A stretch of 10,768 nt of DNA from JBGSYN01 sp041750975 (GTDB taxonomy: Bacteria > Pseudomonadota > Alphaproteobacteria > Geminicoccales > Geminicoccaceae): the NCBI GenBank assembly GCA_041750975.1, contig JBGSYN010000272.1, positions 1-10,768 on the forward strand, written 5' to 3'. A program made the position numbers and the translations under genes. Shown piece after piece: positions 6,681 through 10,768 of the stretch. The notes under the pieces are model-generated. The model saw nothing but the letters and a program-made list of their open reading frames with translations, made no database searches and was not told the DNA's origin. The first letter of the stretch is position 1, and each line of letters opens with the position of its first letter.

Positions 6681-7097
6681 TCAGGCCAGGTTGATGGTCA
6701 CGTCGATATTGCCCCGCGTGGCCTTGGAGTAGGGACAGGTCTGATGCGCCCGGTCGACGATCGCCTGTGCAACGTCGCGCTCTAAGCCCGGAAGGCTGAC
6801 GTTGAGACGGGCTTGGAGGAGGTATGCGTCCCCGGTCATACCGAGATCGACTTCGGCATCGATCGCGGCGTCCGCGGGCAGGGCCACCTTCATGCTGCGG
6901 GCAGCAAGCTCCATCGCACCCTCGAAGCAAGCCGACCAGCCGGCCGCGAACAGCTGCTCGGGATTCGTGCCCGCGCCGGCCATACCGGGCGCAGAGAGCT
7001 TGACTTCGAGCCGCCCGTCCGAGCTGCGCGAGGCGCCGTTCCGGCCTCCGGTGGTGTGGGTCTTGGCGGTGTAGACCACCTTCTCTGGCTTCGTCAT
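6681..7097 (-). CDS. ohr: Ohr-type organic hydroperoxide reductase (OsmC/Ohr family)
   Basis: This 138-aa protein has the full length and layout of Ohr, a thiol peroxidase that reduces organic hydroperoxides in the cytoplasm. The peroxidatic cysteine is C57 in G-W-S-A-C-F and the resolving cysteine is C121 in the Ohr signature C-P-Y-S-K-A-T-R-G-N. R19 (G-G-R-N-G) and the glutamate of N-P-E-Q (E47) match the conserved pair that activates the cysteine. The ATG at 7097 has an AAGGAA SD about 7 nt upstream. No OhrR-type regulator gene is adjacent, and I see no clear OhrR palindrome in the short upstream gap. It lies between an epoxide hydrolase plus gene remnant and a second hydrolase on the same strand, which supports a role in organic oxidant stress. 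Confidence 0.95.
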   Translation of the reverse strand: MTKPEKVVYTAKTHTTGGRNGASRSSDGRLEVKLSAPGMAGAGTNPEQLFAAGWSACFEGAMELAARSMKVALPADAAIDAEVDLGMTGDAYLLQARLNVSLPGLERDVAQAIVDRAHQTCPYSKATRGNIDVTINLA

Positions 7098-7131
7098 AAC
7101 AAGTTCCTTTCGAGGTTGAACTGACTGGATT

Positions 7132-7320
7132 CTAGCGGAGCACGTAGTTCGACATGTCCACGGTCAAGACGTCGAAGTCGTATTGCTGGGTTCCGTCTGA
7201 ATTTCGTGGATGAATCCTGTGTTTGGTCGGCAGTCGCGGCGCATCCACGTCGACGTAGTCGCTCACCAAATGGCCGGCCGCCGTGTTAGCCCAAACGTCG
7301 GCCTCATAGTCCTGACTCCT
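7132..7320 (-). pseudogene. 3' remnant of a lost gene
   Basis: About 60 codons of protein-like sequence end in a stop at 7132-7134 and sit between the stop of the epoxide hydrolase gene and ohr. The translated stretch reads Y-E-A-D-V...S-D-Y-V-D-V...P-T-K-H-R-I-H-P-R...V-L-T-V-D-M, which recalls the C-terminus of a family of small hypothetical proteins that end with H-Y-T-S-D-x-R...P-T-x-R-R-V and V-S-I-D-I-S. There is no in-frame start with an SD, and the frame upstream is only the antisense-like overlap with the hydrolase gene. A deletion that joined the hydrolase's 3' end to the middle of this gene would explain it. The family match is from memory and uncertain. Confidence 0.45.
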
Positions 7321-7333
7321 TCGACGTGTCGGC

Positions 7334-8668
7334 CTAGTTGGACAGCAATGAGCGAAGCGGCCTAAACGCCGCCCTGATCTCAAGGGCGAAGAGTTCCGGC
7401 TGCTCCCAGGCGGCAAAGTGCCCCCCCTTGTCGACTTCGTTCCAATAAATGAGCTTCTTGAAGCTCTGCTCGCCCCAGCTGCGTGGAGCGCGGTAGATCT
7501 CACCCGGAAAGACCGTGACGGCTACCGGGACCTCGGCGATTTCGATCGCATTGAACGGCCCTCCCTCGCCCTGGGCAGCGTCCCAATAGGAACGTGAGGA
7601 GGAAGTCCCTGTGTTGGTGAGCCAATAGAGTGTGATGTCGTCTAGGATCTCGTCCCGCGTCAGCACACGCTCGGGATCGCCCCCGCTGTGCGTCCAGGTC
7701 GCGATCTTCTCGTACAGAAAGGCGGCAAGCCCGACCGGGGAATCAGAGAGACTGTAGCCGAGCGTCTGTGGCCGGGTGTTCATCAATTCGGCGTAGCCGA
7801 AGCCTTTGCGATAGAAGGTCTCAAGCCCGGCGAACGCCACTTTTTCCGCATCGGAGAAGGTTGTTGGAGCCGGCTCGCGGTTGCGGATCAGCCGAAGCAC
7901 GCTGGGAGGCGTCGTGCCGGGCATGTTGGTGTGGATGCCGAGCAGGCCCTCCGGCGCCTGCACCGCCATCACCTGCGAAATGATCGCGCCCCAGTCGCCA
8001 CCCTGCGAGACATAACGCTGGTAGCCCATGCGCCTCATGAGGACATCCCAGGCACGTGCGACGCGGCCGGGGTCCCAGGCTTCAGTCGGCTTCCCGGAAA
8101 AGCCGTAGCCCGGATACGTCGGCAGCACGAGATGGAAGGCGTCTTCCGCACGTCCGCCATAAGCCGTGGGATCGGTCAACGGCCCGATGACCTTCAGGAG
8201 TTCGAGCGCGGAGCCAGGCCAGCCGTGCGTCATAATCAGCGGCATGGCATTTGGGTGGCGAGACTGGATGTGGGTCAACTGGATGTCGACGCCGTCGATC
8301 ATCGTGATGAACTGCGGCAACGCGTTCAGCTTTGCCTCGGCCTTTCGCCAATCGTAGTCGGTGCCCCAGTAGCGCACGAGTTCCTGAAGCCTCTCCAACT
8401 GCACGCCTTGCGACGGGTCCGAGACGGTTTCCTTATCCGGCCAGCGGGTCGCGGCGATTCGGCGGCGAAGATCGGTGAGCGAGGCCTCCGGGACGGTCAG
8501 GCGGAACGGGCGAATGGTCGTGTCATGCACGGCGACACTCGCCGAAGCGGGAGCCGTGGCCGTCTGAGCGAAGGCGGCACTGCTGTGCGGCGCGAGGCCG
8601 AGTGCTGCAATCGAAACAGAGGTCGTCACCAAAGCATGACGGCGCGAGAAAAGCGAGATGGCAGACAT
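7334..8668 (-). CDS. Exported epoxide hydrolase (EHN-domain, microsomal type)
   Basis: The 444-aa protein starts with a signal (S-R-R-H-A-L at 8-13, hydrophobic stretch, A-F-A-Q near 32-35) that looks Tat-dependent. The epoxide hydrolase N-terminal domain follows (I-R-P-F-R-L, R-R-R-I-A-A-T-R-W-P at about 52-77), then the alpha/beta hydrolase core: H-G-W-P-G (148-152), nucleophile D225 in G-G-D-W-G, E390 in F-P-G-E-I as acid candidate and H417 in G-G-H-F-A-A-W-E. Family enzymes open epoxides to diols by way of an aspartyl ester; the substrate here is unknown. The ATG at 8668 has AAGGAG 7 nt upstream. Export is unusual for this family, which is more often cytoplasmic or membrane-bound, although RR-signal forms occur. 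It lies 65 bp downstream of the dehydrogenase gene. Confidence 0.93.
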   Translation of the reverse strand: MSAISLFSRRHALVTTSVSIAALGLAPHSSAAFAQTATAPASASVAVHDTTIRPFRLTVPEASLTDLRRRIAATRWPDKETVSDPSQGVQLERLQELVRYWGTDYDWRKAEAKLNALPQFITMIDGVDIQLTHIQSRHPNAMPLIMTHGWPGSALELLKVIGPLTDPTAYGGRAEDAFHLVLPTYPGYGFSGKPTEAWDPGRVARAWDVLMRRMGYQRYVSQGGDWGAIISQVMAVQAPEGLLGIHTNMPGTTPPSVLRLIRNREPAPTTFSDAEKVAFAGLETFYRKGFGYAELMNTRPQTLGYSLSDSPVGLAAFLYEKIATWTHSGGDPERVLTRDEILDDITLYWLTNTGTSSSRSYWDAAQGEGGPFNAIEIAEVPVAVTVFPGEIYRAPRSWGEQSFKKLIYWNEVDKGGHFAAWEQPELFALEIRAAFRPLRSLLSN

Positions 8669-8733
8669 GGTCGTTCTCCTTTGTGAAGCGGGATAGAAGA
8701 GAGCCGTCAGTCGAGCTGCGACCGGCGCCGATT

Positions 8734-9546
8734 TCAGGCTTCAGCAGGGGCCGGGCGGTAACGCTCAGCCGGCACGGAGTGCGAGAGGTTGGGCACCATC
8801 GCGGCGCGCGCGTCCTCGAAGGCGTTCCAGGCCGCAGCGTCGGGTAGCGCTGGAATGGTGACAGTCTCGCCAAGGTCGAGGCCGGCAAGCGCCGCGTTGA
8901 CCATAACCTCAGCCGGCATCACGATCTCGGTCGGCACCCCTGCCAGCGGGACGCCAGAGATGTCCCAGAAATCGGTGGCGGTGGCGCCCGGCAGCACGAC
9001 CTGAACCCGGATGCCCTTGTCGGCGAGCTCGCTCTGCAGCGACGCCGACAGGGCGACGACGAAGGCCTTGCTGGCACCATAGACGCCGTTGAGCAGGAAC
9101 TCCGGCGCGAGCGCGACCACCGATGCTATGTTGACGATCGTCCCCTCTCCCCGCGCGACGAAGCCAGGCACCGCGGAATAGGTGAGCCGCATCAGGGCGG
9201 TGACGTTGATGTCGATCATCTGCGCCATCAGATCGACGTCGGCTTCCCAGGTCGGCACCGGCGCGCCGATCCCGGCATTGTTGACGAGCAGCGTCACGCT
9301 GGCGTCCGTCCTGAGGATCGTCTCGACCCGCTCGAGGTCCGGTTTCACGGCGAGATCAGCCGCGACCACCTCAACCGACCGGCCGGTCCGGTCGGTGATC
9401 CTTGCCGCCAGGGCATCGAGTCGAGCCCGGTTGCGGGCGACCAGGATCAGGTTGTAGCCGCGGGCGGCGAGACGATCGGCGTAGATCGCGCCTATGCCCG
9501 ACGATGCTCCTGTGACAAGAGCAGTTCCTTTATTTATCATAAACAT
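8734..9546 (-). CDS. Short-chain dehydrogenase/reductase (SDR), probably NADP(H)-dependent
   Basis: The 270-aa product has a classical SDR Rossmann fold: cofactor motif T-G-A-S-S-G-I-G (12-19), D64 after the fourth strand, N-N-A-G (89-92), catalytic S142 and the Y-x-x-x-K pair Y156/K160. The basic residue in V-A-R-N-R (38-40) after the second strand favours NADP(H). The substrate is not predictable; an aldehyde, ketone or alcohol related to the neighbouring hydrolases' chemistry would fit. I start at the ATG at 9546, which follows a GAGAGAG-type SD; an in-frame TTG at 9567 and a second ATG at 9540 are possible. There is no signal peptide, so it is cytoplasmic, unlike the genes on either side. 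Confidence 0.93.
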   Translation of the reverse strand: MFMINKGTALVTGASSGIGAIYADRLAARGYNLILVARNRARLDALAARITDRTGRSVEVVAADLAVKPDLERVETILRTDASVTLLVNNAGIGAPVPTWEADVDLMAQMIDINVTALMRLTYSAVPGFVARGEGTIVNIASVVALAPEFLLNGVYGASKAFVVALSASLQSELADKGIRVQVVLPGATATDFWDISGVPLAGVPTEIVMPAEVMVNAALAGLDLGETVTIPALPDAAAWNAFEDARAAMVPNLSHSVPAERYRPAPAEA

Positions 9547-9639
9547 AGCGCTCTCTCTCTTTCTCAAGACATTGTTGCTGAACTGTCTCTAGTTTTTCTT
9601 CGATCCGCCATTAGCCGGGGCATTGACCTGCCAAGCGGC

Positions 9640-10200
9640 CTAGCGTTTCAGGACCGGATAGCCTTGGATGTGAATCAGGTCTTGGCTGCGCACCGGCTCG
9701 TGACAGGCGAGGCAGTCCTCGCGGTAGTCGGTCGTGACCGTTTGCTGGGTCTCGTTGCCCTCGTAGAAGGCCCAGCCCCAGCCATCGCCCCAGAACAGGG
9801 AGGTGTCGGCACGCAAGCCAGCCCCGTCCTTGACCATGATGAAACGCCCGACGAGCGTCTCAGCGTAGCTAGAAGTGCCGGTCGTCAGCTGCTCGGTACG
9901 CGTGGCGAAGACATCCTTGACCAGCACGGCGCCGTCGGGGAACGCACCGGTCTCGACGTAGGCATCCACGGCCTCGCGCTGCGCGTAAACGACGTGCAGT
10001 TGCTTCGCGCCTTCCTCCGGCTCATCGGCGAGGATCGAGAACGAACCCAGCAGAACCCAATCCCGGCGGTAATCGACGCTCGGAACATGCAGGAGTACCG
10101 CTTCAGCCGTCATGGTCGCCGCCGGCTCGGACCGGGAGACGAGGGGTGCCATGACGAGCGCGCCGGAAAGCAGCACCGTCATGATTATATTCGTGTTCAT
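9640..10200 (-). CDS. Cytochrome P460-family c-type haem protein
   Basis: The 186-aa product has a Sec signal peptide (hydrophobic 5-20), so it is periplasmic. The single haem motif C-L-A-C-H (163-167) near the C-terminus, together with D-Y-R-x-D-W (43-48), F-P-D-G-x-V-L-V-K (87-95) and the ending G-Y-P-V-L, is the pattern of the cytochrome P460 family. K95 falls where the haem-crosslinking lysine of Nitrosomonas P460 lies in my by-hand alignment. Family members oxidise hydroxylamine or bind NO, but many in non-nitrifiers are uncharacterised. Start: ATG at 10200 with AAGGAG upstream. The frame stays open to 10368, but that part is not protein-like. It lies between a cupin and an SDR gene on the same strand. 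Confidence 0.88.
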   Translation of the reverse strand: MNTNIIMTVLLSGALVMAPLVSRSEPAATMTAEAVLLHVPSVDYRRDWVLLGSFSILADEPEEGAKQLHVVYAQREAVDAYVETGAFPDGAVLVKDVFATRTEQLTTGTSSYAETLVGRFIMVKDGAGLRADTSLFWGDGWGWAFYEGNETQQTVTTDYREDCLACHEPVRSQDLIHIQGYPVLKR

Positions 10201-10386
10201 CGCTGGCTCCTTCGTGGACGTTTGGCGGCTATGTCGTGCTCGGGCGACGACAGGATCGGATGGGAAAGTCGTTGCTGGTCGTGAAGCTCGCCCGCCGTGA
10301 CCTCCTCTGAGATCGCGTGCTCGAAGGACGCGATGCCGCTCGGCGAAATCGGGGTCTGGGATATGCACGGCTTTGTTGGCCGCCGA
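10201..10386. other. Gap between cupin and P460 genes
   Basis: This 186-bp gap has open frames on the minus strand (continuing from 10368 and from the shadow at 10466), but their translations are arginine-rich and lack known motifs. Apart from the AAGGAG SD directly before the P460 start I see no regulatory element. Its length leaves room for a separate promoter for the P460 gene. Confidence 0.4.
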
Positions 10387-10768
10387 TCAGTCGGCGAGGG
10401 CGACGAGCGGCTTGCTCTTCTCGACAATGTACGTGGCGAGCTCGGCCGCGTTGACGTCGCCGACATTCCTCGCCGAGTGGACGGCGCCAGTTGGGATGAA
10501 CAGGACCTCGCCCGCCTTCAGCGTTACAGGCGGCTGGCCCTCGACCCGGTACTCGAGCATGCCCTCGATCATGTAGATGATCTCTTCGCCCGGATGGCTG
10601 TGATCGGGCGCCTCAACACCCGGTGCGATGTCGATGCGCACCTGGACGACCTCGCGTCCGGGAACGCTGATGTCGTGGCGCTGCAGGTCGGTGCGGGTGA
10701 CGCCCGGAAGCTGCGCGTGCGCCATGTACAAGCCCGTTCCGCCTGCAACCAGCACGGCCGCGATGATC
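10387..10768 (-). CDS. Cupin-domain protein with N-terminal signal or anchor (5' end outside window)
   Basis: This partial gene has 126 visible residues up to the stop at 10387. The first visible residues are hydrophobic (I-I-A-A-V-L-V-A-G-G) and run to A-H-A-Q, which looks like a signal peptide or anchor whose start lies beyond 10768. A GTG at 10755 is in frame but would cut the signal in half, so I do not use it. A single cupin domain follows with the metal-binding set H56, H58, E62 and H97 (visible numbering), in H-S-H-P-G-E-E and P-x-G-x-V-H. Small exported cupins of this kind are found with oxidoreductases and hydrolases, but the reaction is unknown. It is 186 bp upstream of the P460 gene and is probably the first visible gene of the cluster. 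Confidence 0.85.
   Translation of the reverse strand, partial: IIAAVLVAGGTGLYMAHAQLPGVTRTDLQRHDISVPGREVVQVRIDIAPGVEAPDHSHPGEEIIYMIEGMLEYRVEGQPPVTLKAGEVLFIPTGAVHSARNVGDVNAAELATYIVEKSKPLVALAD

Noticed and set aside
6607..6930. N-terminal extension of the Tat hydrolase frame
   Set aside because: It overlaps ohr out of frame, is not protein-like, and the Tat signal with its SD begins at 6606.
7688..8686. 332-codon open frame on the plus strand opposite the epoxide hydrolase gene
   Set aside because: Arginine-rich translation with no family similarity; the minus strand carries all the hydrolase motifs.
9567..9588. Imperfect AGACA...TGTCT inverted repeat upstream of the SDR gene
   Set aside because: Only 5-bp arms and no regulator nearby; expected by chance in a window this size.
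10201..10368. N-terminal extension of the P460 frame
   Set aside because: The signal peptide and AAGGAG SD place the start at 10200; the upstream translation is arginine-rich.
1..10768. CRISPR arrays, tRNA or rRNA genes, complete insertion sequences
   Set aside because: No regularly spaced repeats, no cloverleaf or rRNA segments and no transposase reading frame were seen.

Overview
The window looks like a GC-rich proteobacterial chromosome, most likely an alphaproteobacterium of the Rhizobiales type. This rests on base composition, strong Shine-Dalgarno (SD) sites, twin-arginine exported enzymes and the kinds of proteins present. There is no rRNA, tRNA or marker gene to fix the taxon, so this is an inference. 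Almost everything is coded on the minus strand; the one plus-strand gene is a small DUF1269-type membrane protein.

Left part (1-4672). A membrane-anchored GGDEF-EAL protein (262-2391, minus) has complete cyclase, I-site and phosphodiesterase motifs. Upstream of it is a 255-bp non-coding gap with nested inverted repeats: a palindrome next to the start codon, and two hairpins bounded by TAGTGG/CCACTA that look like a small IS630-type (TA-target) MITE relic. The outer tip of this relic supplies the stop codon of the next gene, a large unrecognised protein (2647-4371, minus) with a beta-helix-like repeat region and a C-terminal membrane domain. Its divergent neighbour is the DUF1269-type gene (4673-5185, plus), which starts with TTG. 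A 16-bp perfect palindrome lies in the region between these two divergent genes.

Middle (5186-5562). This is a convergent intergenic stretch with no gene I can support.

Right part (5563-10768, all minus). In transcription order it holds a cupin with an N-terminal signal or anchor segment (cut by the window edge), a cytochrome P460-family c-type haem protein, a short-chain dehydrogenase, an exported epoxide hydrolase of the microsomal type, the 3' remnant of a lost gene, an Ohr organic hydroperoxide reductase, and a second Tat-exported alpha/beta hydrolase with an aspartate nucleophile. Each gene has its own SD and gaps range from about 30 to 190 bp, so this is a loosely packed unit. The gene set (peroxide reductase, two envelope hydrolases, oxidoreductase, haem protein, cupin) suggests handling of reactive organic oxidants, epoxides or related xenobiotics in and around the envelope. 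The combined function is inferred; only the individual families are clear.

Nothing here is an obvious defence system, CRISPR array or intact mobile element. The items most worth a second look are the paired TAGTGG palindromes, the palindrome between the divergent genes, the P460-Ohr-epoxide hydrolase cluster with its decayed gene, and the unrecognised beta-helix membrane protein.
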